A stretch of DNA of 64,000 bases, taken from DAOPJM01 sp035399665 (GTDB lineage: Bacteria; Bacillota; Clostridia; Christensenellales; CAG-138). Position numbers and translations under genes: made by a program. Under the pieces are notes generated by a model. The model was not told the origin of the DNA. It made no database searches and worked only from the letters and a program-made list of their open reading frames with translations. Positions 27,862 through 37,512 of this stretch are shown piece by piece (position 1 is the first letter of the stretch; every line of letters begins with the position of its first letter). The stretch lies in contig DAOPJM010000008.1 of assembly GCA_035399665.1 (NCBI GenBank), positions 3,232 through 67,231 of the forward strand, read 5' to 3'.

Positions 27862-28773
27862 ATGGTTGATATTGCAATAATCGGAGGCGGCCCCGCGGGA
27901 CTGGCAGCGGGCATATACGCCATAAGGGGCGGCGCATCCGTGCGCCTTTATGAGGAGATGTTCTGCGGCGGACAGATTACCAAGACCCACCGCATAGAGA
28001 ACTACCCCGGTCTGTGCGGGCTTGACGGGTACACGCTTGCAAGCAAATTCGAGCAGCACGCCCAAGAGCTGGGGCTTGAGCCGGAATTCGAGCCTGTCAC
28101 GGGTTTGAAATTGGGCGAAAAGAAGCTTATAATCACCGAGGCGGGAACGCTCGAGGTCAAGACCGTGATACTTTGCACAGGCGCGGAGCCGCGAAAGCTC
28201 AACATTGAGGGCGAGGAAGCGTTCACAGGACACGGAGTGTCATACTGCGCGACCTGCGATGGCGCGTTCTACAAGGGCAAGACCGTGGCGGTCGTAGGCG
28301 GCGGCGACACCGCCGTAACCGACGCGCTTTACCTTGCGACCATGGCGGAGAGGGTTTACCTCATACACAGGCGGGACGAGCTTCGTGCCGTGGGCAGAGC
28401 GGTGGAAACGTTAAAAAATACTGACAACATCGAACTTATTCTAAACGCTGTACCCACCAAGATTACGGGAGACAAGCGCGTTACGGGGCTGGAGCTTATG
28501 GACAAGCTCACGGGCGAGACTCGCGCCATAGCCTTGGACGGAGTGTTTGCTGCGGTTGGCGTGGTACCCAGAACCGAACTTTTCAAGGAGCAGCTTGCCC
28601 TGACGCAAAGCGGTTCTGTTATCACTAACGAGCGCATGGAGACCAGCGAGCCCGGAGTTTTCGCGGCGGGCGATGTTAGGGACACCCCCTTGCGGCAGGT
28701 GGTTACGGCTTGCGCGGACGGCGCGACAGCCGCGACCTACGCGATAGAGCATATAAGGGCTTACGGGCTATGA
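27862..28773 (+). CDS. trxB: Thioredoxin reductase
   Basis: This 303-residue flavoprotein transfers electrons from NADPH to thioredoxin. It has the FAD motif GGGPAGLAAGIYA at the N-terminus, the redox-active CATC near residue 132, the NAD(P)-binding GGGDTAVTDALYLA, and the C-terminal FAD motif FAAGDVRDTPLRQV. The ATG follows GGGAG. The stop overlaps nth. Confidence 0.95.
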   Translation: MVDIAIIGGGPAGLAAGIYAIRGGASVRLYEEMFCGGQITKTHRIENYPGLCGLDGYTLASKFEQHAQELGLEPEFEPVTGLKLGEKKLIITEAGTLEVKTVILCTGAEPRKLNIEGEEAFTGHGVSYCATCDGAFYKGKTVAVVGGGDTAVTDALYLATMAERVYLIHRRDELRAVGRAVETLKNTDNIELILNAVPTKITGDKRVTGLELMDKLTGETRAIALDGVFAAVGVVPRTELFKEQLALTQSGSVITNERMETSEPGVFAAGDVRDTPLRQVVTACADGATAATYAIEHIRAYGL

Positions 28774-29408
28774 TGCTTGACAGGGAGGGAGTAACGCTTG
28801 CCTTGGCGGACTTGGAGCAGGCCTTCCCAAAGGTGAGCTGCGCCTTGGAGCATGAGGACGCCTTTACGCTCCTCGTGGCAACCATGCTGTCCGCGCAGTG
28901 CACGGACAAGCAGGTCAACAGGGTTACGCCCGCGCTCTTTGAAAAGTATCCGCACCCAAAGGATTTTGCCGCGCTCACCCCCACCGAGCTGGAGCCGCTC
29001 ATCAAGAGCTGCGGCTTCTATCATGACAAGGCAAGGAACATCATTGCGGCGTGTATAGCCTTGGTCACAAGGTTCAACGGCGAGGTTCCTTCCACTATGG
29101 AGGAGCTTGTGAGCCTGCCCGGGGTGGGACGCAAGACGGCGAACGTGGTGCTGTCCAACGCCTTCAATGTGCCTGCGATAGCTGTTGACACGCACGTATT
29201 TCGCGTGTCGAACCGCATAGGGCTTGCACAGGCCAAGGACGTAGAAAAGACCGAGAAACAGCTCATGGAGAATATCCCCAAGGAGCTGTGGAGCGTGAGC
29301 CATCACAGGCTCATAGCCCTCGGCAGACAGATTTGCAGCGCACGAAACCCCAAGTGCGGGGTGTGTGCGCTAAGGGAGGTATGCTCATACAATGCAGTTC
29401 TTAGATAA
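28770..29408 (+). CDS. nth: Endonuclease III
   Basis: This 212-residue base-excision-repair glycosylase/AP lyase acts on oxidised pyrimidines. It has the helix-hairpin-helix LPGVGRKTA with the catalytic Lys, the VDTHVFRVSNR segment with the catalytic Asp, and a C-terminal [4Fe-4S] site with exact CysX6CysX2CysX5Cys spacing. The start is one of two adjacent ATGs (28770, 28773) overlapping the trxB stop. Confidence 0.96.
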   Translation: MMLDREGVTLALADLEQAFPKVSCALEHEDAFTLLVATMLSAQCTDKQVNRVTPALFEKYPHPKDFAALTPTELEPLIKSCGFYHDKARNIIAACIALVTRFNGEVPSTMEELVSLPGVGRKTANVVLSNAFNVPAIAVDTHVFRVSNRIGLAQAKDVEKTEKQLMENIPKELWSVSHHRLIALGRQICSARNPKCGVCALREVCSYNAVLR

Positions 29409-30660
29409 GACCAAAATATTCATCAAAGCGGGCGACGGCGGCGACGGCTGCGCGGCGTTCCACAGGGAGAAGTTCGTCATGAACGGCGGGCCATCCGGCG
29501 GCGACGGCGGCAAGGGCGGAGACGTCGTGTTCGTTGCCGACCCTCAGCTCAACACGCTCATAGACTTTCGCTATAAGCGGCATTACAGAGCGGGCAACGG
29601 CGAGAACGGCAGGGCGGAGCTTCAGACCGGCAAGGACGGCGAAAGGCTTGTTGTGCATGTGCCGGTTGGCACGCTGGTGCGCGACCCTGAGACCGAAAGC
29701 GTCATAGCCGACTTACACGAGGTTGGCGTAGAAAAGGTCGTGCTGTACGGCGGAAAGGGCGGCAAGGGCAACGCGAGGTTTTCAACGCCGACGAATCAGT
29801 CCCCAAGGTTCGCCCAGCCCGGGCGCAAGACGCGAGAGTTTGAGGTCGTATTGGAGCTTTTGACCATAGCCGATGTGGGCATAATCGGTATGCCCAGCGT
29901 TGGCAAGTCAACCATACTTTCGGTTTTGACGCGAGCCAAGCCCAAGATCGCGGCGTACCATTTCACTACGCTTACCCCAAACCTGGGCGTCGCCGTGCAT
30001 AGGGGCAAGAGCTTCGTGCTTGCCGACATTCCGGGGCTTATCGAGGGTGCGGCGGAGGGCGCGGGACTCGGTCACGACTTTTTGCGCCATGTTGAGCGCA
30101 CCCGCATACTCATTCATGTGATAGACGGCGCGGGCAGCGAGGGCAGAGATCCCGTGGACGACTTCGACAAGATAAACGAGGAGCTGTTCAAGTACTCACC
30201 CAAGCTTGCCGCCCTGCCGCAGCTGGCGGCGGTCAACAAGCAGGATTTGCCCGACGCGGCACAGATGCTCCCTATTATCACCGAGGAGCTGAAGGAACGT
30301 GGTTACAGGGCGTTCGGAGTGTCAGCCGCAACAGTGCAGGGCTTTGACGAGCTGTTGGACGCGGTGACGAGCCTGCTTAGCGAGCTTCCGGAACGCCAGC
30401 TCTTTGACGAGGTTCAGCTTGAACAGGAGCCGACGGACGACAGGTTCACGATTTCACGCGATTCTGACGGCGTGTATGTCGTGTCGGGCGGGCAGGTCGA
30501 GCGGCTGCTTGACAGCACCGATCCCAACGATGAGGAGTCCATGCGCAGGTTCCAGCAGATGCTCATCAAGACGGGCATAATCTCCGCGCTTCGTGAGATG
30601 GGCTGCAAGGACGGCGACAGTATACGCTTAGGCGAGTGGGAATTTGACTTCGTGGACTAA
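29392..30660 (+). CDS. obgE: GTPase ObgE/CgtA
   Basis: This 422-residue ribosome-assembly and stress GTPase has a glycine-rich Obg fold (about 1-158: KAGDGGDGCAAFHREKFV). Its G domain carries GMPSVGKST (G1), DIPGLIEGA (G3), NKQD (G4) and a C-terminal OCT domain (about 345-422). It overlaps nth by 17 bases and follows GGAGGT. Confidence 0.96.
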   Translation: MQFLDKTKIFIKAGDGGDGCAAFHREKFVMNGGPSGGDGGKGGDVVFVADPQLNTLIDFRYKRHYRAGNGENGRAELQTGKDGERLVVHVPVGTLVRDPETESVIADLHEVGVEKVVLYGGKGGKGNARFSTPTNQSPRFAQPGRKTREFEVVLELLTIADVGIIGMPSVGKSTILSVLTRAKPKIAAYHFTTLTPNLGVAVHRGKSFVLADIPGLIEGAAEGAGLGHDFLRHVERTRILIHVIDGAGSEGRDPVDDFDKINEELFKYSPKLAALPQLAAVNKQDLPDAAQMLPIITEELKERGYRAFGVSAATVQGFDELLDAVTSLLSELPERQLFDEVQLEQEPTDDRFTISRDSDGVYVVSGGQVERLLDSTDPNDEESMRRFQQMLIKTGIISALREMGCKDGDSIRLGEWEFDFVD

Positions 30661-30736
30661 GCCGTATGCTCATCAGGAATATGACGGCAGTGTTGACTAT
30701 GACGTACGATAAAACTACATCAAGTTTGGAGGAAAT

Positions 30737-31006
30737 ATGACAGGCAAGGAAAGGGCGCGTATTCGCAAGGACGCGCATTCATTGGAACCCATCTTTCAGG
30801 TGGGCAAGGGCGATATAGGCGAGAACCTCATTGACGCAGTGGACAAGGCATTGACCAAGCGCGAGCTTATCAAAATGTCGGTGCTGGAGACAAGCGAGCT
30901 TTCCGCCAAGGAAGCGGCAGAGCGGCTTGCCGAGGAGACGGGAGCGGAGGTTATCAGCGTGATAGGCAGACGCTTTGTGCTGTACAGGCAGAATCCTGAG
31001 GAATAA
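30737..31006 (+). CDS. yhbY: YhbY-family CRM-domain RNA-binding protein
   Basis: This 89-residue protein has one CRM domain: IFQVGKGDIGENLIDAVDKAL, with the GxxG loop VGKGDIG, and an ELIKMSVLETSE strand. The family associates with pre-50S particles. Its position after obgE is common in Bacillota and fits a ribosome-assembly role. Good AGGAGG. A weak TTGACT lies at 30693, without a clear -10. Confidence 0.9.
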   Translation: MTGKERARIRKDAHSLEPIFQVGKGDIGENLIDAVDKALTKRELIKMSVLETSELSAKEAAERLAEETGAEVISVIGRRFVLYRQNPEE

Positions 31007-31033
31007 CATAAGCTGTAAAATGGCGGAGGCACT

Positions 31034-31750
31034 ATGATACTTGAGATAAACGGATTAACAAAACGATATCACACCATGAGCACACCCTCTGTCGATAATC
31101 TCACGCTCCATGTGGACGCGGGGGATATCTTCGGCTTCATCGGACATAACGGCGCGGGCAAGACGACCACCTTAAGGTGTGTCACGGGCATACTTGCCTT
31201 CGAGCAGGGCGACATACTGATAGACGGCAAGTCCATCAAGACGGAGCCCTTAGAGTGCAAGCGCATCACGCGCTATATTCCCGATAACCCCGACCTGTAC
31301 GAGCATCTGACGGGTATGCGCTATCTTACGTTCTTGGCGGATATATACGGGCTGAGCGAGGAAATGCGCTTTGAGCGCATATCCCACTTTGCCAAGGTCT
31401 TCGAGATGAGCGACAGACTTGGCGATCTTATAGGCGCAATGTCGCATGGCATGAAGCAGAAGGTAGCCATCATTGGCGCGCTCATACAGAATCCAAGGCT
31501 TTTGGTCATGGATGAACCCTTCGTGGGGCTTGACCCCGTGGCAAGCCACGCCTTGAAGGAGATTATGCATGAGATGACCCAAAACGGCTCCGCGATATTC
31601 TTCTCCACGCACATACTTGAGGTGGCGGAGAAGCTCTGCAACAAGGTCGCAATCATCAAGAACGGCAAGCTCCTTGCCTCCGGTTCCATGGAGGAGGTGC
31701 GAGGCAATATCTCGCTTGAGGAAAGCTTTTTGGAGTTGATCGAGAAATGA
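31034..31750 (+). CDS. ABC transporter ATP-binding protein
   Basis: This 238-residue ATPase of an ABC-2 type exporter has Walker A GHNGAGKTT, a signature (MSHGMKQK) varying from LSGGQ in the manner common for this exporter group, Walker B LLVMDEP and the H-loop STH. It overlaps its permease by 4 bases. The cargo is unknown; related pairs export peptides, antibiotics or lipids. Confidence 0.9.
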   Translation: MILEINGLTKRYHTMSTPSVDNLTLHVDAGDIFGFIGHNGAGKTTTLRCVTGILAFEQGDILIDGKSIKTEPLECKRITRYIPDNPDLYEHLTGMRYLTFLADIYGLSEEMRFERISHFAKVFEMSDRLGDLIGAMSHGMKQKVAIIGALIQNPRLLVMDEPFVGLDPVASHALKEIMHEMTQNGSAIFFSTHILEVAEKLCNKVAIIKNGKLLASGSMEEVRGNISLEESFLELIEK

Positions 31751-33333
31751 AGGACTTCTGGACGCTGGTAGGATTGCAGCTTCGTATGCAGCTGCGCCTT
31801 GACGACCTAAGGCTTGCCCGCGATAAGCAGGAGAAGCGCAAGGCAAGACAGCCGATATTCATGTATGTCGTCGTTCTTGTGTGCTTTGGGAATATGTCGA
31901 TAACGTACAGCATGACGTCGGTCTACGCCCTGTCCTCATATGGCATAGCGTATATGCTGCCCGCCATGTTCGCAATGTCGCTTTGCGTGCTGTTGATGGT
32001 ATCGGATATCGCAAGAATACGCGGAACGCTGTTCAGCTTCGGGGATTATGACCTCTTGATGTCCCTGCCGCTGTCGGTGAGAACGGTAGCCGCCTCGCGT
32101 ATCTTCTCGTACTACATCTTTGACCTTTTCTATACGGCGGCGTTCATGCTGCCCATGGGAGTGGTGTATGGTCTATACACGAGTATGTCGCTGTGGTATT
32201 ACCCGCTGTTTCTGGCGGTAATGCTGTTTTTGCCGCTGATACCAATGTGTGTCGGGGGATTCTTGGGGATACTCGTCTCGGCGGCGGTTTCAAGGGCAAA
32301 AAGACGCAATATGCTTTCAACCGTGGCCTCGTTCATACTTGTCTTGGGGGTGCTGTTCCTGTCGTTCAGTTCTGGAAGCTTCTTTCAGAATATCGCGGGG
32401 ATAGCGCAGCTGCTTGAAGCCAAGCTTAATGCGATATACCCGCCCGCCATGTGGTTCGCGAAGGGGCTAAACGGTGATTTTTTAAGCCTTGGTCTATTTC
32501 TGCTCGTGTCGCTTGCGGCGGGCGCAGTGTTCGCTTTGGTGGTGACGCGCTGCTTTAAGGGGTTGAACTCGCTGCTGTCAGGCTCGTATAAGGAGAAGAA
32601 CTTCAAGCTCAAGCGAGTTCGCGCCTCGGGACAGCTCAAAGCGCTGTATGTCAAGGAAATACGCCGCTATTTGTCCTGCCCCACCTATGTTATTAACACG
32701 GGCTTGGGAGTGCCGCTGGGGATAGTAGCCGTGGTTTACGCGGCGTTCTTCGGCAAGGAGCTGATAGGCGGCGTCGTTTCCGATATGGGTCTCGAAAGCG
32801 GCTTTGTCGGTGTTGCCTGCTTTGTGTTGGTTTTCCTCTTTACGCTGTCGCCCACGACCTGTTCGTCGGTGTCGTTGGAGGGCAAGCAGCTTTGGATGAT
32901 AAAGCAGCTTCCGATTCGGGCCGACGACTGGTTCAGGTCGAAGATGCTTGTGGGATTGACCGTAACCGCGCCCGCCGCGCTTATATGCTCCGTCATACTG
33001 TCGGCGGCGTATGGGTTCAACGCCTTGGAGACCGTGGCCTGCATACTTGTGCCGCTTATATTCATCTACTTTTCATGCGTAGTCGGGCTGTGGCTGAATA
33101 TCAAGAAGCCGCATTTCGACTGGAAAAGCGAAACCGAGTGCATAAAGCAGGATCTTCCGGTGCTTTTCGGGATACTGATAGACTTTGCTGCTGTGGGCCT
33201 AATCGCGCTGCTGGCGTTTGCGACAAAGAGCGTGCTGCCGGTCGCGCTGCTTGGCGTTGTGGTTCTCGCAATTTCGCTGATTTTGCGCTTGAGGCTTAGG
33301 TCGAAAGCTGAAAAAATCCGTTTGAATTTGTAA
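31747..33333 (+). CDS. ABC-2 type permease
   Basis: This 528-residue membrane protein has about 11-12 hydrophobic segments in two halves, separated by a charged stretch (SGSYKEKNFKLKRVRASGQLKALYVKEIRRYL) around residue 285. It fits the family of putative ABC exporters with duplicated permease halves. It pairs with the ATPase just upstream, which together would make a complete exporter. A promoter for cdaA begins 8 bases past its stop. Confidence 0.8.
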   Translation: MKDFWTLVGLQLRMQLRLDDLRLARDKQEKRKARQPIFMYVVVLVCFGNMSITYSMTSVYALSSYGIAYMLPAMFAMSLCVLLMVSDIARIRGTLFSFGDYDLLMSLPLSVRTVAASRIFSYYIFDLFYTAAFMLPMGVVYGLYTSMSLWYYPLFLAVMLFLPLIPMCVGGFLGILVSAAVSRAKRRNMLSTVASFILVLGVLFLSFSSGSFFQNIAGIAQLLEAKLNAIYPPAMWFAKGLNGDFLSLGLFLLVSLAAGAVFALVVTRCFKGLNSLLSGSYKEKNFKLKRVRASGQLKALYVKEIRRYLSCPTYVINTGLGVPLGIVAVVYAAFFGKELIGGVVSDMGLESGFVGVACFVLVFLFTLSPTTCSSVSLEGKQLWMIKQLPIRADDWFRSKMLVGLTVTAPAALICSVILSAAYGFNALETVACILVPLIFIYFSCVVGLWLNIKKPHFDWKSETECIKQDLPVLFGILIDFAAVGLIALLAFATKSVLPVALLGVVVLAISLILRLRLRSKAEKIRLNL

Positions 33334-33340
33334 TAAGTTA

Positions 33341-33370
33341 GTGACAACTATAACGCAAAAAGGGTATAAT
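33341..33370 (+). promoter_or_regulatory. Promoter of the cdaA-cdaR operon
   Basis: GTGACA, an 18-base spacer and TATAAT, about 70 bases before the cdaA start. Confidence 0.65.
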
Positions 33371-33438
33371 ATAAACGGTGTTGCGGATGACAAGACGGCG
33401 TCCCGTTCGCGGACTTGCCGCCGTAAGGAGGGACAGGA

Positions 33439-34290
33439 TTGAGTATTTCCAGTATTTTCAAGACCTTGTTAAGCGGCTTCGGGCAGTTTGGCGTCAACGA
33501 CGCGGCCGACATACTTATCATAATGGTTCTTATGTACAAGCTTATAGTTTGGACAAAGGAGACCCGCGCATATGAGGTCATCAAGGGCGTGGGGCTGCTT
33601 TTGCTGTGCATGGTCGGGGCCGAGTGGCTTCAGCTCAACACCTTGGCATGGGTACTCAATTCAATTCTAACATCAGGCTCCATCTTCATCATCATCTTCA
33701 TACTGTTCCAAAACGAGATAAGAAGGGTACTTGAAAAGCTTGGCAGGAGCGGCAAGAAGTTAGGCCAGACGCTGTCGGACTCAAACCCCTCATCCATGCA
33801 GTATATTATACGCGATTTGACTCAGACCCTGCTGCGCCTTAGCCATCGCAGAGTCGGCGCCCTGCTGGTGTTTGAGCAGGATTCGGGGCTTGGCGACATA
33901 GTTGACACGGGCGTGCGTATCGACGGCAGGCTTTCGGGCGCACTCATCGAGAACATATTCGAACCCAACACCCCGCTGCATGACGGCGCGGTGATACTCA
34001 AGAAGGATATTATCATTGCCGCAAGCTGCCTTCTGCCGCTGTCGGACAACTACGAGGTTTCAAGGGAGCTTGGCACAAGGCACAGGGCCGCGCTCGGCAT
34101 GTCCACCGCGACCGACGCGATAGTGCTGGTGGTCTCCGAGGAGACGGGCGCGATCTCCGTCGCAAGGGATGGGAAGCTTATCCGTTATTTGGACGAGAAG
34201 GCGCTGCGCGACACGCTCACAGGCATACTGGAGCCAAAGAACACAGGCTTTAGGATTGGGCGAAAGAAAACGAGCGGAGGTAAGAAATAA
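33439..34290 (+). CDS. cdaA: Diadenylate cyclase CdaA
   Basis: This 283-residue enzyme makes c-di-AMP from two ATP. It has three N-terminal membrane segments (about 20-95) and a DAC domain with the catalytic DGA (PLHDGAVIL) and RHRAA (GTRHRAALG) motifs. The start is TTG at 33439, 7 bases after AAGGAGGG; no ATG fits. Its stop overlaps the cdaR ATG by one base. c-di-AMP controls potassium and osmolyte transport and wall homeostasis. The matching phosphodiesterase gene gdpP is at 41.8 kb. Confidence 0.95.
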   Translation: MSISSIFKTLLSGFGQFGVNDAADILIIMVLMYKLIVWTKETRAYEVIKGVGLLLLCMVGAEWLQLNTLAWVLNSILTSGSIFIIIFILFQNEIRRVLEKLGRSGKKLGQTLSDSNPSSMQYIIRDLTQTLLRLSHRRVGALLVFEQDSGLGDIVDTGVRIDGRLSGALIENIFEPNTPLHDGAVILKKDIIIAASCLLPLSDNYEVSRELGTRHRAALGMSTATDAIVLVVSEETGAISVARDGKLIRYLDEKALRDTLTGILEPKNTGFRIGRKKTSGGKK

Positions 34291-35573
34291 TGGCTTCAGG
34301 TAAAGGCGCCGAACTCTGGGCCCGTTTCTTGGGCGGGCTTAAGACCTTCTTCACAACGAATATAGTTATCAAGCTTGTAGCTTTTGTGTTTGCCCTGCTG
34401 CTGTGGGGGCTTGTTTTGGTGTATCAAAAGCCCGTTAGGGAAAAGGTCGTCACGGACGTCAAGATAGCTCTTGAGGGCAATTCCGATTTGCAGTCACGCA
34501 ACCTTGTAGTGGTGGACTCCGACCTTGGGACGGCGGACATCACCGTTTTGAGCGAGATTACCAATCATTCAAGCCTCAACGCCGACCGTTTGACCTGCTC
34601 GGCAAGTCTTTCCACAATCAATGAGCCGGGCGAATATACCCTGTATCTGGACGCGAACGTCCTTGGCGGCTTAGGCACGGTATCGTCAATATCGCCCGCG
34701 ACCGTGACCATAACGGTGGACAGCCTTATAAGCAAGCCCGTGGCGGTACGCCTGAGTACCGTGGGCGAAATGCCCGACGGCTATGTCCTGACCGGAACGA
34801 GCGTTCCGCAGAGCATCACCGTAGAGGGCGCGGCACAGTACATCTCACCTATTTCCTATGCCGTTGCGTATGTGGACGTGAGCGGTCTGACAAGCAGCTA
34901 TTACAGCTCGGTGAACCTTGAGTTCTATGACGAGAGCGGCGAGCTGTTGGAGGTCACAACGCGATCGGGCAACGTGCCGTCAGCGCTGATACGTCTGTCG
35001 GTCACCTCATACAAGGAGGTTCCGATCTACCTGAGTTCGCAGACCATGCTCCCCGATGAGACCTACTATATTACCGAGTATACCCTAAGCTCCGAGACCG
35101 TTGTGCTTTGGGGCGCTAAGGAGACGCTTGACGGCATATCCGCGATATACTTGGAGCCGACCGTGGTCAGCTTGACCTCACTCGGCAGCAATGTCAGCCT
35201 TCAGATGCAGCTTCCGGGCGGCGTACAGCTTCCGGACGGCGTGTCGTCACAGGTGCGGGTGAGCTTCTCCATAAGCAAGGTCAAGGTGACGCGCAGCTTT
35301 AACGTAATAGTAGAGACAAGGAACATGCCCGACGGTCTTGAGCTGTCGGCGGAGAGTCTCACGGTTACCGTGTCCATCACGGGCGACCTTATGGATATCG
35401 AGAACGTCACCGAGGACGATATCTACGCGTGGATCGACCTTGCGGGTCTTGAGGCGGGCGAACATGAGGTGGAGCTGCATGTGGAGCTGCTGCGCGACTT
35501 CGACTTCGATTCACGCACCGCGCCCGAAATCTACAAGGTGAGCCTGACAGCGATTAAGGCCGATACAGAGTGA
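34290..35573 (+). CDS. cdaR: CdaA regulatory protein CdaR (YbbR)
   Basis: This 427-residue protein has one N-terminal membrane segment (about 24-45) and then four extracellular beta-rich YbbR repeats (about 55-420). It interacts with and modulates CdaA. In most Bacillota glmM follows; here a FAD oxidoreductase overlaps its stop instead (GTGA). Confidence 0.9.
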   Translation: MASGKGAELWARFLGGLKTFFTTNIVIKLVAFVFALLLWGLVLVYQKPVREKVVTDVKIALEGNSDLQSRNLVVVDSDLGTADITVLSEITNHSSLNADRLTCSASLSTINEPGEYTLYLDANVLGGLGTVSSISPATVTITVDSLISKPVAVRLSTVGEMPDGYVLTGTSVPQSITVEGAAQYISPISYAVAYVDVSGLTSSYYSSVNLEFYDESGELLEVTTRSGNVPSALIRLSVTSYKEVPIYLSSQTMLPDETYYITEYTLSSETVVLWGAKETLDGISAIYLEPTVVSLTSLGSNVSLQMQLPGGVQLPDGVSSQVRVSFSISKVKVTRSFNVIVETRNMPDGLELSAESLTVTVSITGDLMDIENVTEDDIYAWIDLAGLEAGEHEVELHVELLRDFDFDSRTAPEIYKVSLTAIKADTE

Positions 35574-37171
35574 AAAACGAGAGACTGATACTGCTTCAGA
35601 ATATTAAACAACGTCCCGACGAAAGCGACGTGATGAGCCTTGTGCTGTCCTGCACAGGGCTTACACGGGGGCAGGTGCGCAGCCTTAGGGTGGTGCGGCA
35701 AGCCCTTGATGCGCGAAAGAAGCGGGACGTTTTCTTTTCTTTGCAGGTTTTGGTGGGTGTGGACGACAGAGCCGCCGAATACCTGCTGAGGAAGCGCGAG
35801 CTTATGCCAAGGGAGGAGCTTCCAAGGGAAGCCGAGCCTTTGATACACGGCGCGCAGCCGATGAAGGGGCGCGTGGTCGTAGTGGGTCTGGGCCCCGCCG
35901 GGCTGTTCGCGGCATACCTCTTGGCAAAGGAGGGCTACAAGCCCTTGGTCGTGGAGCGCGGCAAGCGCGTGAGCGAGCGCGAAAAGGACGTCAGAGAGTA
36001 TTGGCTAAGCGGAGTTGTCAACCCCGAAAGCAACGTCAATTTCGGTGAGGGCGGCGCGGGTGCGTTTTCCGACGGGAAGCTCACCACAAGGATTAAGGAT
36101 CCCCGCTGTGAGATGGTGCTGAGAACGCTGGTCGAGAACGGCGCGCCCGCCGAAATCTGTGTAATGGCAAAGCCCCATGTCGGCACGGATTTGTTGAAGG
36201 GCGTAGTGGGAAGGCTTGCCGACAGCATATGCGAGTTGGGCGGGGAGATACTGTATTCCGCGAGGCTGGACGACATAGTGCCGCATAGCGGCGAGGGCTA
36301 TAAGCTTGCCGTAAACCGCGGCGGGGAGAGGATTAACGTGGACTGTGCCGCGCTCGTGCTTGCGATAGGTCAGGGAGCGAGGGACAGCTATAATATGCTG
36401 ATGGACAGAGGCTTCGCCACAGCAGCCAAACCGTTCGCGGTAGGGGTTAGGGCGGAGCATCCGAGGGAGTTTATCGACCGCGCCCAATTGGGTGATTTTG
36501 CGGGGCATCCAAGGCTTGGCGCCGCCGAGTACAGGCTTACCGCAAAGAGCGGCGATCGGGGCGTGTACACCTTTTGTATGTGTCCGGGCGGCAAGGTCAT
36601 AGCCGCCGCGTCAACCGAGGGTCAGGCGGTGGTCAACGGCATGAGCAAGCACGCGAGGAACGACGCCAATTCCAACGCGGCTGTTGTAGTTCAGGTGAGA
36701 ACCGAGGACTTCGGCGATACGGCAAAGGGCGGCCTTGAGTTTGTGGAGAGGATGGAGCGGGCGGCGTTTGCCTTGGGCGATGGCGCGTACCCCGCGTGCA
36801 GGGTTGAGGACTTTTTGAAGGGGCGCAAAACGCGCTCGTTCGGCAGCGTCACCCCCTCCTGTACTGTGGGCGTTAAAGGGGTTCTGCTAAGGGATTGTCT
36901 GCCCGATTTCGTGGCGGAGGGCGTCGGACGCGGGCTTCGTGCATTTGGTCGGGAGTTGGTGGGCTACGATATGCCCGACGCCGTGTTGACGGGCGTTGAG
37001 ACAAGGACAAGCTCACCCGTGCGCATACTCCGAGACTGTGATATGCAGTCCGTGTCGCACCCAAGCGTCTACCCCGTGGGCGAGGGCGCGGGCTACGCGG
37101 GCGGCATAGTCAGCTCTGCGGTGGACGGCCTGAAGGCCGCCGAGAGCATCATCAAACGCTTTGCGCCATAA
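35570..37171 (+). CDS. FAD-dependent oxidoreductase (COG2509 type)
   Basis: This 533-residue protein has an N-terminal domain of about 95 residues, then the dinucleotide-binding VVVGLGPAGLFAAYLLAKEGYKPLVVERG. It has family blocks NFGEGGAGAFSDGKLTTR and a C-terminal PVGEGAGYAGGIVSSAVDGLKAAE that closes the FAD site. The uncharacterised FAD-dependent dehydrogenase family (COG2509) is a good match. No substrate is known. The start is GTG, overlapping the cdaR stop. Confidence 0.88.
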   Translation: MKNERLILLQNIKQRPDESDVMSLVLSCTGLTRGQVRSLRVVRQALDARKKRDVFFSLQVLVGVDDRAAEYLLRKRELMPREELPREAEPLIHGAQPMKGRVVVVGLGPAGLFAAYLLAKEGYKPLVVERGKRVSEREKDVREYWLSGVVNPESNVNFGEGGAGAFSDGKLTTRIKDPRCEMVLRTLVENGAPAEICVMAKPHVGTDLLKGVVGRLADSICELGGEILYSARLDDIVPHSGEGYKLAVNRGGERINVDCAALVLAIGQGARDSYNMLMDRGFATAAKPFAVGVRAEHPREFIDRAQLGDFAGHPRLGAAEYRLTAKSGDRGVYTFCMCPGGKVIAAASTEGQAVVNGMSKHARNDANSNAAVVVQVRTEDFGDTAKGGLEFVERMERAAFALGDGAYPACRVEDFLKGRKTRSFGSVTPSCTVGVKGVLLRDCLPDFVAEGVGRGLRAFGRELVGYDMPDAVLTGVETRTSSPVRILRDCDMQSVSHPSVYPVGEGAGYAGGIVSSAVDGLKAAESIIKRFAP

Positions 37172-37451
37172 ACAGCCAATACCATAGCAAAGGATTTTGC
37201 AGATAACTATAATTATGGGGGGTGAACACCCCCTTCACGCTTCCCCTGTCACACAGGGGGAGCGTTTTTCCTCCACAAGCTTGCTCCAAGATCCTTTGGA
37301 GCTTCCGCTCCTCAGGATGACAAGGGGGTATTATTTCGAATACCGAGCAGCCTTATTGAGTGGCATAACTTCGCTCCGGATGACAGCGCGGAGCTAAAGC
37401 CGCTCGCAAGCCTACTCCGAATTCACATTAACCCGCCTGTCCATCCGTAAA
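37172..37451. other. Intergenic region with repeat fragments
   Basis: No gene. It holds a core fragment (CACAGGGGGAGCG), a right arm at 37287-37322, a decayed half-arm (ACTTCGCTCCGGATGACAG, 37367-37385) and linker-like sequence (CCGCTCGCAAGCCTACTCCGAATTC). Confidence 0.7.
37287..37322. repeat. Solo right arm of the repeat family
   Basis: CAAGATCCTTTGGAGCTTCCGCTCCTCAGGATGACA with part of the core upstream but no intact left arm. Confidence 0.8.
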
Positions 37452-37488
37452 AACAAAATCGGGGGCGTCTTATCGATGCTCCCGATTC
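37452..37488 (-). terminator. Terminator of fba
   Basis: On the minus strand AATCGGGAGC pairs with GCCCCCGATT (one mismatch) and is followed by TTGTTTTT, 25 bases after the fba stop. Confidence 0.75.
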
Positions 37489-37512
37489 ATGCGTTCTGTT
37501 ATTGCCTTGAAC

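Noticed and set aside
30693..30721. Promoter before yhbY (TTGACT)
   Set aside because: No acceptable -10 at the right spacing (TACATC at 17 bases matches only half of the consensus).
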